Positions 50,342 through 58,770 of a stretch of 64,000 nt of DNA are shown piece by piece. The translations under genes and the position numbers were made by a program. Source of the DNA: Rubrivivax sp. (GTDB lineage Bacteria; Pseudomonadota; Gammaproteobacteria; Burkholderiales; Burkholderiaceae_C); the NCBI GenBank assembly GCA_027487905.1, contig JAIYCR010000040.1, positions 1 to 64,000 of the forward strand. Reading direction: 5' to 3'. Within the stretch, counting starts at the first letter, position 1. Every line of letters starts with the position of its first letter. The notes under the pieces were generated by a model. The model was not told the DNA's origin and searched no databases. It saw only the letters and a list, made by a program, of their open reading frames with translations.

Positions 50342-52978
50342 TCAGGCGGTGGCGCCGATGCCGCGCGCCTGGGGCGCGGACCTGTCGGGCCGGCGACCCA
50401 GCGCGGCCAGCTGTTCACGGGCGCGCTCGCTGGCCCGCTCCACGAGGTAGGCGCTTTCCACCGCCCTCATGCGCCCGCCCTCGCAGATGCGCCGCACCAT
50501 GCGGGCCGTCATCGTCAGCGTCTGCTGGTGCCGGTGTCCGTGGGTGAAGACGAAGAAGCTGCGGCCCGGGCTCACATGGCTCAGGCGCACCTTCTGCCAG
50601 CGCTCCTGCAGCAGCATCTCGTAGGCGAAGCCGATGCGCAGGTGTTCGGCCAGCCCCGCTCCGCGCGCCGGGTCCGCCGGCGCTTCGGGCACGGCGGGCC
50701 GCGCGATGTCCAGGCCCGCCGCCCGGGCCAGGGGCAGCACCGGATCGGCTGCGGCGGCCTGCGGGTCCAGTGCCATCGGCAGCGTGGCCGGGCCGGTGTC
50801 CGGCTCGGCCCGCGCTGCGGCGCTGTCCTCGCCTGCGGTGGCGGCGGACAGGTCGAGGTCGAGGTCTAGGTCTAGGGCACGGTCTGCACGGACCTCCAGG
50901 TCCGGCGCGACGCCGTTCAGCGGTCCGTCCGACGGCACGGGCTGGTCGGGAATGAAGCCGATCTGCCGGGCCTCGTCTTCGGAGAACAGCGCCGGCCCGA
51001 CGGGCGCCGCCAGGCCCTCGTCGGCGCTGGGGCCGGGCAGGGTGGGCGCCGTGTCCGCCAGGGGCAGCGGGGCGCTGAAGATGCCGTCCAGCCGCCGTGA
51101 CAGCAGGTTGTGGTCCAGCTCGCTCATCGGCGGGCTGCGCAGCGCCAGCGCGTGCGAGGGCTGCAGCGCGTCCAGGAAGGTCTGGTGGGCCGCCGCGGGC
51201 CAGCCGATGCGGCGCACGCCTTCGGCCAGGTCGCGCATCAGCCCGGGCAGTTGCAGCAGGAAGCGCTGGCGCTGCACCGTGGAACCCTTGGGCTGGATGC
51301 TGAGCACCAGGTTGCGGCCCACCGCGCGGTAGCGGGTGAGCGTCTGCGCCTGCGCCTGCGCGTCGCCTCCGTCCTGGGCCGCGTCCAGCAGCGCCTGGCT
51401 CCAGACCTGGGTCAGGAAGTCGTGCAGGTAGGCGGGCAGTGCCAGCGGCTCGAGCGCCGCCTGCAGCTGCGAGCGGTAGCGTTGCTGCGTGCGCAGCTGC
51501 GATTCCTTGCGCGCCACCAGGCTGGGTGCGCCGGCCTGTTCCTCGACCGCTGCCTGCGCGGCCTGGGAGACATGCTGCTCCAGCTCGCGCAGCGTCCGGG
51601 TGTACAGGCCGATCTGTTCGAAATCGCCCTCGACGATGTCCTGCACCAGCCGGGACACGCGCTCGAGCAGCAGCTGGCCCGGCCCGGTGTCGAACTGCTC
51701 GTAGGCACAGGCGAGCGAAGCGATGCGGTTGATGAACTGGCGCACCGGGTGCCGCCGCGACGAGAAGAAGCTCGGGTCGACCAGCGTCACCCGCAGAACG
51801 GGCAGTTGCAGCCGCGCGATCTGCCGGGCCATCTGCGGCGGCACCCGGCTGTCCGAGAGGATCTGGTCGAAAAGCGCGCCCACCACCTCGATCACCAGGT
51901 GGTCCAGAGCGCCGGTGGCGGCCCGCTCCAGCTCGGCCTGGTGCAGGCGGATGAGGTTGGGCGCGGCGAGCGTCCGCCTTGGCGGATAGCCCTGCGACGC
52001 CGGCGGTTCGTCGGCGTCCCCGGGCCCTGGCGCCGCCGGGGGGCGGTTGCCGCCGGAGCCGTGCGGCGAGGCGTCGCCCGCGGCGAGCGGCGCGTCGCCT
52101 TCGGGCGAACCTGGGGGCAGGGCGGGCAGCGCACTCAGCCGCTTGAGCAGCAGCCGCAGCGTCTGATCGCTGGCCGGCGAACGGGCCGATTCCCCCCAGC
52201 CGCTGCCGCGCTCGAGCGAGGACAGCGCCGAGCGGCCGGTGTGGCCCCAGGACGAGGCCCCGGTGTCGCGCGGCGCCATGCCGCTCAGGGTCGAAGCCGG
52301 GCCGTCGCGCTGGGACGACAGGCTGGTGCCGCGGGTGGAAGGCCCGGCATCGACGACGCTGAGGGCCAGGGGCCGAACGCCCTGGGCCTTCAGGGCCTCG
52401 ACCAGGCCGCGCAGCAGCGCGGGCAATTGCTGCAGGACGCCGGGCACCAGCGCCTGCGTCACCGCGGCGCGGGCTTTCGGGTCGGCCAGGGTGTCGGTCA
52501 CCGAATCGTGCAGCGCCCCGGCGATCGCCCCCGGCTCCAGGTCCAGCCCCCGGCCGGACGGCCCGCCGTGCGCCGCCGCGGCGAGCGCCTGTGTCAGCGC
52601 GGCCAGGTCGCGGAATTCCCATTCGGCAGCGTGCCCGATCTGCTGTGCCAGCCGTGCCCGGGCGAGGTCGGTCTCCACCTGGGCCTCATCCACCAGGGTC
52701 AGCGCGTCCCAGTCGAGGTCGCCGCTGCGCGACGGGGTGCTGGCGGCGTCCGCCGCCCGGCCCAGCCGCCTGACGAAGGCCGGGTTCAGCGCCGACCGGA
52801 TGCCGGCCAGCGTCGCGGCGGCCTCCCGGGCCTCGTCGCGTTCCGAGGCCCTGAGCGCTGATGTGCTGCGCTCCAGCAGCCGCGCCATCGCCTGCTCCAC
52901 GGCCGCGGCATGCGCCGCGCCCAGCGCCGCACGGGCCTGCTGGAGGAAGGAGGTGAGGCGGGGGTCGGGCAGGCTCAT
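50342..52978 (-). CDS. DUF1631 family protein
   Basis: 878 residues on the minus strand from ATG 52978 (MSLPDPRLTSF). Mostly alpha-helical. Conserved DUF1631 segments include HLVIEVVGALFDQILSDSRVPPQMARQIARLQLPVLRVTL (quoted in parts: FDQILSDSRVPPQMA and RLQLPVLRVTLVD) and the C-terminal MLLQERWQKVRLSHVSPGRSFFVFTHG region, which looks PilZ-like. Low-complexity linkers lie at ~230-340 and ~680-800, including a run of Asp-Leu pairs. The family is sometimes misannotated as thymidine phosphorylase. Function unknown; a c-di-GMP link is plausible but unproved. Confidence 0.8.
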   Translation of the reverse strand: MSLPDPRLTSFLQQARAALGAAHAAAVEQAMARLLERSTSALRASERDEAREAAATLAGIRSALNPAFVRRLGRAADAASTPSRSGDLDWDALTLVDEAQVETDLARARLAQQIGHAAEWEFRDLAALTQALAAAAHGGPSGRGLDLEPGAIAGALHDSVTDTLADPKARAAVTQALVPGVLQQLPALLRGLVEALKAQGVRPLALSVVDAGPSTRGTSLSSQRDGPASTLSGMAPRDTGASSWGHTGRSALSSLERGSGWGESARSPASDQTLRLLLKRLSALPALPPGSPEGDAPLAAGDASPHGSGGNRPPAAPGPGDADEPPASQGYPPRRTLAAPNLIRLHQAELERAATGALDHLVIEVVGALFDQILSDSRVPPQMARQIARLQLPVLRVTLVDPSFFSSRRHPVRQFINRIASLACAYEQFDTGPGQLLLERVSRLVQDIVEGDFEQIGLYTRTLRELEQHVSQAAQAAVEEQAGAPSLVARKESQLRTQQRYRSQLQAALEPLALPAYLHDFLTQVWSQALLDAAQDGGDAQAQAQTLTRYRAVGRNLVLSIQPKGSTVQRQRFLLQLPGLMRDLAEGVRRIGWPAAAHQTFLDALQPSHALALRSPPMSELDHNLLSRRLDGIFSAPLPLADTAPTLPGPSADEGLAAPVGPALFSEDEARQIGFIPDQPVPSDGPLNGVAPDLEVRADRALDLDLDLDLSAATAGEDSAAARAEPDTGPATLPMALDPQAAAADPVLPLARAAGLDIARPAVPEAPADPARGAGLAEHLRIGFAYEMLLQERWQKVRLSHVSPGRSFFVFTHGHRHQQTLTMTARMVRRICEGGRMRAVESAYLVERASERAREQLAALGRRPDRSAPQARGIGATA
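50852..50875 (-). repeat. 6-bp microsatellite coding for Asp-Leu pairs
   Basis: Four successive near-identical 6-base units (GGTCGA or GGTCTA on the + strand) in the linker of the DUF1631 gene encode (Asp-Leu)4. Slippage would change the protein by two residues per unit and keep the frame. Confidence 0.7.
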
Positions 52979-53168
52979 GGGTGAGGGCGTGGCAGGGTGG
53001 ACGGGCGGCGCCACGGCATTTGCCGCCGCGCCGGAACCCACCTCTGCGTTGTCCTATCGGCGCGCGCCGCCGAAACCTGATGCCCGTTCAGCATGCGGGC
53101 GCCGCATCACCGGCTGCAACTGCCCACTCGGTCACGCCCGCTGCGCCGGCGGGCGGTCGGGCGCCCGC

Positions 53169-53603
53169 TCAGCGCCGCAGCGAGTCGCGGATCTCGCGCA
53201 GCAGCACCACGTCTTCCGGCGTCTCCACCGGGGCCGGCGCCGGGGCGGGCTGGCTCTTCTTCAGCCGGTTGATCTGCTTGACCATCATGAAGATGATGAA
53301 GGCGAGGATGATGAAGTTCACCGCCACCGTGATGAAGTTGCCGTAGGCGAACAGCGGCACGCCGGCCTTGGTCAGCGCCTCGTAGGTCTGCGGCCCGGTG
53401 TAGTTGGCCGGCAACTCGCCCAGGCGGATGAAGTAGTTGGAGAAGTCGAGCCCGCCGAAGATGCGGCCGACGATGGGCAGGATCAGGTCCTTGACCACCG
53501 AGTCGACGATCTTGCCGAAGGCCGCCCCGATGATGACGCCGACCGCCAGGTCGACGACGTTGCCCTTCATCGCAAACTCTTTGAACTCGCTCACGAAACT
53601 CAT
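53169..53603 (-). CDS. mscL: Large-conductance mechanosensitive channel MscL
   Basis: 144 residues on the minus strand with a good ribosome-binding site (GGAGGA). [31 protein letters not shown] is the typical pore helix region; the second helix is [19 protein letters not shown]; then a charged C-terminal helix. It opens on osmotic downshock. An Ala/Pro spacer (APAPAPVE) in the tail is slightly extended. Confidence 0.97.
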   Translation of the reverse strand: MSFVSEFKEFAMKGNVVDLAVGVIIGAAFGKIVDSVVKDLILPIVGRIFGGLDFSNYFIRLGELPANYTGPQTYEALTKAGVPLFAYGNFITVAVNFIILAFIIFMMVKQINRLKKSQPAPAPAPVETPEDVVLLREIRDSLRR

Positions 53604-53979
53604 GTCTGGCTCCTCCGGAAGCTGGAATGGGATGGGGCGACCCCGCCGGGCGCTGCTGGGGACAGGCGTCGGCCGGGCCGGCGGGCCGCAGTATGCTGCG
53701 CACCCGGCGAGCCGCCAAACCGGCTGAACCCGTCAGACCCCGACGGATCGCCGTCACCGCGGTGCCCTCGGTGACCGCGCCCGCGGGCGGGCGTCCCAGC
53801 CCAGCACGGCGTGGCGTCGCGAGGCGGCGGCGGCGACGACATCCCTTGGATCGACTCGGGAACCCGGCGGGGCGTCGGCCTGCTGCAAGCCAGGGCCACC
53901 ACAATCGCCGCGTTACACTCGTCTGTTGGCGTGCTGCCTGTCGTGGGCTGCGCGCCTTTGCATGTCGTAGAGGATTTCA
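53604..53979 (+). other. 376-bp divergent intergenic region between mscL and petA
   Basis: No supported gene. It contains two short inverted repeats: GACGG/CCGTC at 53742-53755 and GTCACCG/CGGTGAC at 53753-53775. TACACT at 53914-53919 is a possible -10 box for petA, 60 bases before its start, without a good -35. The petA ribosome-binding site AGAGGA lies just before 53980. Any operator function of the repeats is speculative. Confidence 0.5.
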
Positions 53980-54579
53980 ATGAGTGACCAGCCCGTGGAC
54001 AGCAGCCGTCGCACCTGGATCGCCATCACCGCCGGAGCCGGCGCGGTGGGCGCGGCCGCGGTGGCGGTTCCCTTCGTCAGCACCTTCCAGCCCTCCGAGC
54101 GCGCCCGCGCCGCCGGCGCCGCCGTCGAGGTGGACATCTCCACGCTGCGCCCCGGCGAGATGCTCACCGTCGAATGGCGCGGCAAGCCGGTGTGGATCGT
54201 GCGCCGCACGCCCGAGCAGCTCGCCGCGCTCGACAAGCTGAACGCGCAGCTGGCCGACCCCGAATCCAAGCGCAACGCCGACGCCCTGACGCCGGCCTAT
54301 GCCCGCAACGTGCACCGCTCGATCAAGCCAGAAGTGCTGGTCGCCGTGGGCATCTGCTCGCACCTGGGCTGCTCGCCGAGCAGCCGCTTCGCGACCGGCG
54401 CTCAGCCCTCGCTTCCCGATGACTGGCCGGGCGGCTTCTTCTGCCCCTGCCACGGTTCCACCTTCGACATGGCCGGCCGCGTGTTCGCCAACAAGCCCGC
54501 GCCGGACAACCTCGAGGTGCCGCCGCACATGTACATGTCCGACACGACGATCCTCGTGGGCGAGGACAAGAAGGCCTGA
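53980..54579 (+). CDS. petA: Ubiquinol-cytochrome c reductase, Rieske iron-sulfur subunit
   Basis: 199 residues. A twin-arginine leader/anchor (SSRRTWIAITAGAGAVGAAA) shows Tat-dependent export. The 2Fe-2S ligands are in CSHLGC and CPCHGS, and the Pro loop GxFA...PAPDN follows. It transfers electrons from ubiquinol to cytochrome c1. First gene of petABC; tatABC is 8 kb upstream. Confidence 0.97.
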   Translation: MSDQPVDSSRRTWIAITAGAGAVGAAAVAVPFVSTFQPSERARAAGAAVEVDISTLRPGEMLTVEWRGKPVWIVRRTPEQLAALDKLNAQLADPESKRNADALTPAYARNVHRSIKPEVLVAVGICSHLGCSPSSRFATGAQPSLPDDWPGGFFCPCHGSTFDMAGRVFANKPAPDNLEVPPHMYMSDTTILVGEDKKA

Positions 54580-54614
54580 CGCCAGGCATCAACGGCACAG
54601 CAGGAGTCCATACG

Positions 54615-56018
54615 ATGGCTGAATTCAAGGTCGCGCCCCCTGGCGCGCCGGTCTCGCAGAAGTTCATGACCTGGGTCGACAACCGGTTTCCGGCGACCAA
54701 GCTCTACAACGAACACCTGGCCGAGTACTACGCACCGAAGAACTTCAATTTCTGGTACTTCTTCGGCTCGCTGGCACTGCTCGTGCTGGTGATCCAGATC
54801 GTCACCGGCATCTTCCTCGTGATGCACTACAAGCCGGACGCGGCCTATGCGTTCGCCTCGGTGGAATACATCATGCGCGACGTGCCTTGGGGCTGGCTGG
54901 TGCGCTACATGCACTCCACCGGCGCCTCGGCCTTCTTCGTCGTGGTCTACCTGCACATGTTCCGTGGCCTCATCTACGGCAGCTACCGCAAGCCGCGCGA
55001 GCTGGTGTGGGTGTTCGGCGTGGCCATCTTCCTGTGCCTGATGGCCGAGGCCTTCATGGGCTACCTGCTGCCCTGGGGCCAGATGTCCTACTGGGGCGCC
55101 CAGGTGATCATCAACCTGTTCGCCGCCGTGCCCTTCATCGGCCCGGACCTGGCCATCCTGATCCGCGGCGACTACGTGGTGGGCGACGCCACGCTGAACC
55201 GCTTCTTCGCCTTCCACGTCATCGCGGTGCCGCTGGTGCTGCTCGGCCTGGTGGTCGCGCACATCATCGCGCTGCACGAGGTGGGTTCGAACAACCCCGA
55301 CGGCGTGGAGATCAAGGCCAAGAAGGACCCGGCCACCGGGCGTCCGTTGGACGGCATTCCCTTCCACCCCTACTACACCGTGCACGACATCCTGGGCGTG
55401 TCGGTGTTCCTGATGGCCTTCAGCGCGGTGGTGTTCTTCGCGCCCGAGTTCGGCGGCTTCTTCCTGGAGTTCAACAACTTCATCCCGGCCGACCCGCTGA
55501 AGACGCCGGCGCACATCGCCCCGGTCTGGTACTTCACGCCCTACTACTCCATGCTGCGGGCCATCACCAGCCAGATGATGTACGCGCTCGTGGCCTGCGT
55601 GGCGCTGGGTGCCGTCGCCATCGTGCTGCGCACGCGGCTGAACGGTCTGCTCAAGGCCGTGGTGCTCGGCGGTGCGGTCGTGACCATCGCCGCGATGTTC
55701 GCCATCGATGCCAAGTTCTGGGGCGTGGTGGTGATGGGCGGCGCGGTGGTCATCCTCTTCTTCCTGCCCTGGCTCGACTACAGCCCGGTGAAGTCCATCC
55801 GCTACCGCCCGACCTGGCAGAAGTACCTCTACGGCGTGTTCGTCGTGAACTTCTTCGTGCTGGGCTACCTGGGCATCCTGCCGCCCTTCCCGCTGGGTGA
55901 GCGCCTGTCGCAGATCGGCACGCTCTTCTACTTCGGCTTCTTCCTGCTGATGCCCTGGTGGAGCCGAATCGGCGATTTCAAGCCTGTCCCGGACCGGGTC
56001 ACGTTTGCGGCCCATTGA
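54615..56018 (+). CDS. petB: Cytochrome b of the bc1 complex
   Basis: 467 residues; AGGAG ribosome-binding site. Haem ligands lie in YMHSTGASAFFVVVYLHMFRG and FHVIAVPLVLLGLVVAHIIALHE (each longer than shown in other contexts). The Qo-site motif is PVWY (around 55525) rather than the common PEWY. About eight to nine transmembrane helices and an extended C-terminus (ending PVPDRVTFAAH). It lies 35 bp after petA and 17 bp before petC. Confidence 0.97.
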   Translation: MAEFKVAPPGAPVSQKFMTWVDNRFPATKLYNEHLAEYYAPKNFNFWYFFGSLALLVLVIQIVTGIFLVMHYKPDAAYAFASVEYIMRDVPWGWLVRYMHSTGASAFFVVVYLHMFRGLIYGSYRKPRELVWVFGVAIFLCLMAEAFMGYLLPWGQMSYWGAQVIINLFAAVPFIGPDLAILIRGDYVVGDATLNRFFAFHVIAVPLVLLGLVVAHIIALHEVGSNNPDGVEIKAKKDPATGRPLDGIPFHPYYTVHDILGVSVFLMAFSAVVFFAPEFGGFFLEFNNFIPADPLKTPAHIAPVWYFTPYYSMLRAITSQMMYALVACVALGAVAIVLRTRLNGLLKAVVLGGAVVTIAAMFAIDAKFWGVVVMGGAVVILFFLPWLDYSPVKSIRYRPTWQKYLYGVFVVNFFVLGYLGILPPFPLGERLSQIGTLFYFGFFLLMPWWSRIGDFKPVPDRVTFAAH

Positions 56019-56035
56019 TCCCGGACCCTTCCACC

Positions 56036-56806
56036 ATGAAAAAGCTGTTTCTCGCCCTCCTCGTCTACCTCGGGATGAGCGCGTCCACCTTTGCAGCCGG
56101 CGGTGGCATCGCCTGGGACACCTTCCCGGCCGACCGTGGCAGCAACATGGCGGCTCTGCAGAACGGGGCGCGCATCTTCGTCAACAACTGCCTGAACTGC
56201 CACAACGCGGCGTTCATGCGCTACAACCGCCTGCGCGACATCGGCCTGACCGAAGACCAGATCAAGGACAACCTCATGTTCACCACCGAGAAGGTGGGCG
56301 AGACGATGAAGGTGTCGCTGGATCCGCGCAATGCGAAGGACTGGTTCGGTGGCGTGCCTCCCGACCTCACGCTGATCGCGCGCTCGCGCTCGGCGGTGGG
56401 CGTCGGCCCGGGCACCGACTACCTCTACACCTTCATGCGCACCTTCTACCGGGACGACACCAAGCCGACCGGCTGGAACAACCTGGCCTATCCCAACGCC
56501 GGCATGCCGCACGTGCTGTGGGAACTGCAGGGCGTGCGCACCGCGAAGTTCGAGGACCGTCCCGATCCGCACGACGCGACCAAGAAGGTCAGCACCTTCG
56601 TCGGCTTCGAGCAGCAGGTGCCGGGCAAGCTCACGCCGGCCCAGTACGACCAGCAGATGGCCGACCTGGTCGCCTTCCTGCAGTGGATGGGTGAGCCCAA
56701 CCGGTCCAACCGGGTGCAGCTCGGCGTGATCGTCCTGCTCTTCCTGTCCGTGTTCACCGTCATCGCCTGGCAGCTGAACCGGGTCTTCTGGAAAGACATC
56801 AAGTAA
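56036..56806 (+). CDS. petC: Cytochrome c1
   Basis: 256 residues. A cleavable signal peptide (MKKLFLALLVYLGMSASTFA), haem-binding CLNCH (~45), an axial Met candidate in AGMPHVLWEL and a C-terminal membrane anchor (GVIVLLFLSVFTVIAWQLNRVFW). It completes petABC, and a terminator hairpin follows. Confidence 0.97.
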   Translation: MKKLFLALLVYLGMSASTFAAGGGIAWDTFPADRGSNMAALQNGARIFVNNCLNCHNAAFMRYNRLRDIGLTEDQIKDNLMFTTEKVGETMKVSLDPRNAKDWFGGVPPDLTLIARSRSAVGVGPGTDYLYTFMRTFYRDDTKPTGWNNLAYPNAGMPHVLWELQGVRTAKFEDRPDPHDATKKVSTFVGFEQQVPGKLTPAQYDQQMADLVAFLQWMGEPNRSNRVQLGVIVLLFLSVFTVIAWQLNRVFWKDIK

Positions 56807-56887
56807 TTCCTCCGCGACCACGGGGCCTGCGGCCACGCAGCCCCGGGCGCCGGACCTCCGCCTTGCGGAATGGCTCCGGGGCTCGCA

Positions 56888-56932
56888 GCAGTGGGTGTGC
56901 CGCTCGAACGGCCCCCACTGCGTTTTCATTTT
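56888..56932 (+). terminator. Terminator hairpin between petC and sspA
   Basis: GCAGTGGG (56888-56895) pairs with CCCACTGC (56914-56921); the 18-base loop contains an inner GCCG/CGGC hairpin. GTTTTCATTTT follows at once. It ends the petABC transcript, perhaps leaky enough to permit sspA expression. Confidence 0.7.
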
Positions 56933-56953
56933 CGATTCTCAGGAGACCCGCCC

Positions 56954-57565
56954 ATGATGGTGCTCTATTCCGGAACCACCTGCCCCTACTCGCACCGCTG
57001 CCGCTTCGTGCTGTTCGAGAAAGGCATGGACTTCGAGATCCGGGATGTCGACCTCTTCGCCAAGCCCGAAGACATCGCGCTGATGAACCCGTACAACGAG
57101 GTGCCCATCCTGGTGGAGCGCGACCTCATCCTGTACGAGTCGCACATCATCAACGAGTACATCGACGAGCGCTTTCCCCACCCTCAGCTGATGCCCGGTG
57201 ACCCGGTCGCCCGGGCCCGCGTGCGCCTGTTCCTGCTCAATTTCGAGAAGGAACTCTTCGCCCACGTGAACACGCTGGAATCGCGCGGCGGCAAGGCCAA
57301 CGACAAGCAGCTCGAGCGCGCCCGTGCCCAGATCCGCGACCGCCTCACCCAGCTCGCGCCCATCTTCCTGAAGAACAAGTACATGCTGGGCGACGACTTC
57401 TCCATGCTCGACGTGGCCATCGCTCCGCTGCTGTGGCGCCTGGACTACTACGGCATCGACATGTCCAAGAACAGCCTGCCGCTTCTGAAGTACGCCGAGC
57501 GCATCTTCTCGCGCCCGGCCTACATCGAGGCGCTGACGCCGTCCGAGAAGGTCATGCGCAAGTGA
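56954..57565 (+). CDS. sspA: Stringent starvation protein A (GST fold)
   Basis: 203 residues; ribosome-binding site AGGAGA. A thioredoxin-like N-domain (MVLYSGTTCPYSHRCRFVLFEKG, quoted as TTCPYSHRCR) is followed by the PYNEVPILVERDLILYESHIINEYIDERFPHP region and a helical GST C-domain. It binds RNA polymerase as a transcription factor in stationary phase. sspB follows 18 bp later. Confidence 0.95.
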   Translation: MMVLYSGTTCPYSHRCRFVLFEKGMDFEIRDVDLFAKPEDIALMNPYNEVPILVERDLILYESHIINEYIDERFPHPQLMPGDPVARARVRLFLLNFEKELFAHVNTLESRGGKANDKQLERARAQIRDRLTQLAPIFLKNKYMLGDDFSMLDVAIAPLLWRLDYYGIDMSKNSLPLLKYAERIFSRPAYIEALTPSEKVMRK

Positions 57566-57583
57566 TGGCGGGAGGCTGAGGCG

Positions 57584-58228
57584 ATGGCGTCGGTCGGCTC
57601 CTTCGGTGGCAACCCGGGCACCTCCACCCGGCCCTACCTCATCCGTGCGCTGCACGACTGGTGCACGGACAACGGCTTCACGCCCTACATCGCGGTGCAT
57701 GTGGACGGCAGCGTCCAGGTGCCGATGGAATACGTCAAGGGCAAGGAGATCGTCCTGAACGTCGGCTTCGAGGCCACCAGCGCCCTGACGCTGGGCAACG
57801 AGACCATCGAATTCAAGGCGCGCTTCGGCGGCACCGCCCGCGAGATCATCGTGCCCATCGACCATGTCGTGGCCATCTACGCCCGTGAGAACGGCCAGGG
57901 CATGGCCTTTCCCGTGCCCAGCGGCGACGGTCGGGCCGATGCCGGCGTCACCAGCCTGCATGGCGTGCCCACCGAGCCCGCACCGGACAAGCGCGGCGAG
58001 ATCCGCGCCGAAAACCGCGCTGAGACCCGCGGCGAGAACCGCGGCGAGAACCGCGCTGCCAAGGGCCCGGAGGCCGACCTTCAGCTCGTCGCCGATCGCA
58101 TCGAAACCGACGACGAGCCCGCCGCCTCGGCCACGCCGGCCGCGCCGGCAGCGTCCACCGAAGGCGACGACCCTCCCCGCACACCGCCGCCCGCGGGCGG
58201 GCGCCCGGCGCTCAAGCGGGTGAAGTGA
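57584..58228 (+). CDS. sspB: ClpXP protease specificity-enhancing factor SspB
   Basis: 214 residues. The substrate-binding domain (~12-110: RPYLIRALHDWCTDNGFTPYI, GFEATSALTLGNETIEFKARFGG in the family style) is followed by a long disordered tail. The tail carries short Arg/Glu/Asn repeats (AENRAETRGENRGENRA) and ends with the ClpX-binding type tail RPALKRVK. It delivers ssrA-tagged proteins to ClpXP. The tail is longer than in E. coli (165 residues). Confidence 0.95.
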   Translation: MASVGSFGGNPGTSTRPYLIRALHDWCTDNGFTPYIAVHVDGSVQVPMEYVKGKEIVLNVGFEATSALTLGNETIEFKARFGGTAREIIVPIDHVVAIYARENGQGMAFPVPSGDGRADAGVTSLHGVPTEPAPDKRGEIRAENRAETRGENRGENRAAKGPEADLQLVADRIETDDEPAASATPAAPAASTEGDDPPRTPPPAGGRPALKRVK

Positions 58229-58240
58229 TGCGCGCGCGCC

Positions 58241-58246
58241 GATAAT
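58241..58246 (+). promoter_or_regulatory. -10 box of tRNA-Thr
   Basis: GATAAT, 5 of 6 to consensus, 11 bases before the tRNA. It lies just after the sspB stop. The -35 region is not clear. Confidence 0.42.
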
Positions 58247-58257
58247 CCACGTTCAAT

Positions 58258-58333
58258 GCCCTTGTAGCTCAGCTGGTAGAGCAGCGGTTTTGTAAACCGA
58301 AGGTCGCGGGTTCGAACCCTGCCGGGGGCACCA
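58258..58333 (+). tRNA. tRNA-Thr (anticodon TGT)
   Basis: 76 bases. The acceptor GCCCTTG pairs with CGGGGGC (two G-T pairs), followed by A and an encoded CCA. D-arm GCTCAGCTGGTAGAGC, anticodon loop TTTGTAA (anticodon TGT) and T-arm GCGGGTTCGAACCCTGC are complete. One mismatch closes the anticodon stem at its outer end. Confidence 0.94.
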
Positions 58334-58407
58334 CACATGGCGCAGGCGCGCCACTCACTGGCCAGACCCCGCGCCTGCAGCGCGGCACGGGCGCCTGGCC
58401 GACGGCC

Positions 58408-58770
58408 TCAACGCCCGGATGTCACCAGCGGTGAAACGCGTTGAATCCGCACGCGCAGCGGGTTAGGCTCCCACCCCCGCTCCACCAGCCTTTGCTCGAT
58501 CAGCGGCGTCAGCTGGCGAAGCTTCGCCGCTGCCGCACCGTGCGGCACCAGCAGCGTCCAGCCGCCCTCGTCGAGCGGTCCGGCCTGCACGCTGCTCCTC
58601 AGTCCCGCTGGCAGCAGGTCCACGACCGCGTCCAGGCGTGCCCGGGAGCCGCGGATCTGCTCACGCAGCCGCGCCAGCACCGGATGCGAGTCCAGGGCCA
58701 GCGGCAGCGCAGTGGGCAGGGGCACGCTGCCGCTGCGGGGGGGTGCAACCATGACCAGGAGTTTAGGCAT
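58408..58770 (-). CDS. DUF721 / DciA-like protein
   Basis: 120 residues on the minus strand from ATG 58770 (58752 also possible). Pattern: HPVLARLREQIRGSRARLDAVVDLLPAGLR, then GGWTLLVPHGAAAAKLRQLTPLIEQRLVERG and VRIQRV, typical of the DUF721 domain that includes the replicative helicase loader DciA. In Burkholderiales it regularly lies divergent to the M23 peptidase gene upstream of secA. Its start region overlaps the start of that gene. The helicase-loading role is by family only. Confidence 0.75.
   Translation of the reverse strand: MPKLLVMVAPPRSGSVPLPTALPLALDSHPVLARLREQIRGSRARLDAVVDLLPAGLRSSVQAGPLDEGGWTLLVPHGAAAAKLRQLTPLIEQRLVERGWEPNPLRVRIQRVSPLVTSGR

Noticed and set aside
53134-53156. 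Hairpin CGCCCGC/GCGGGCG as mscL terminator
   Set aside because: A 7-bp stem exists on the minus-strand side of mscL but there is no U-run; support is too weak.
58342-58378. Inverted repeat GCAGGCGC/GCGCCTGC after tRNA-Thr as terminator
   Set aside because: The loop is 21 bases and no T-run follows on either strand.
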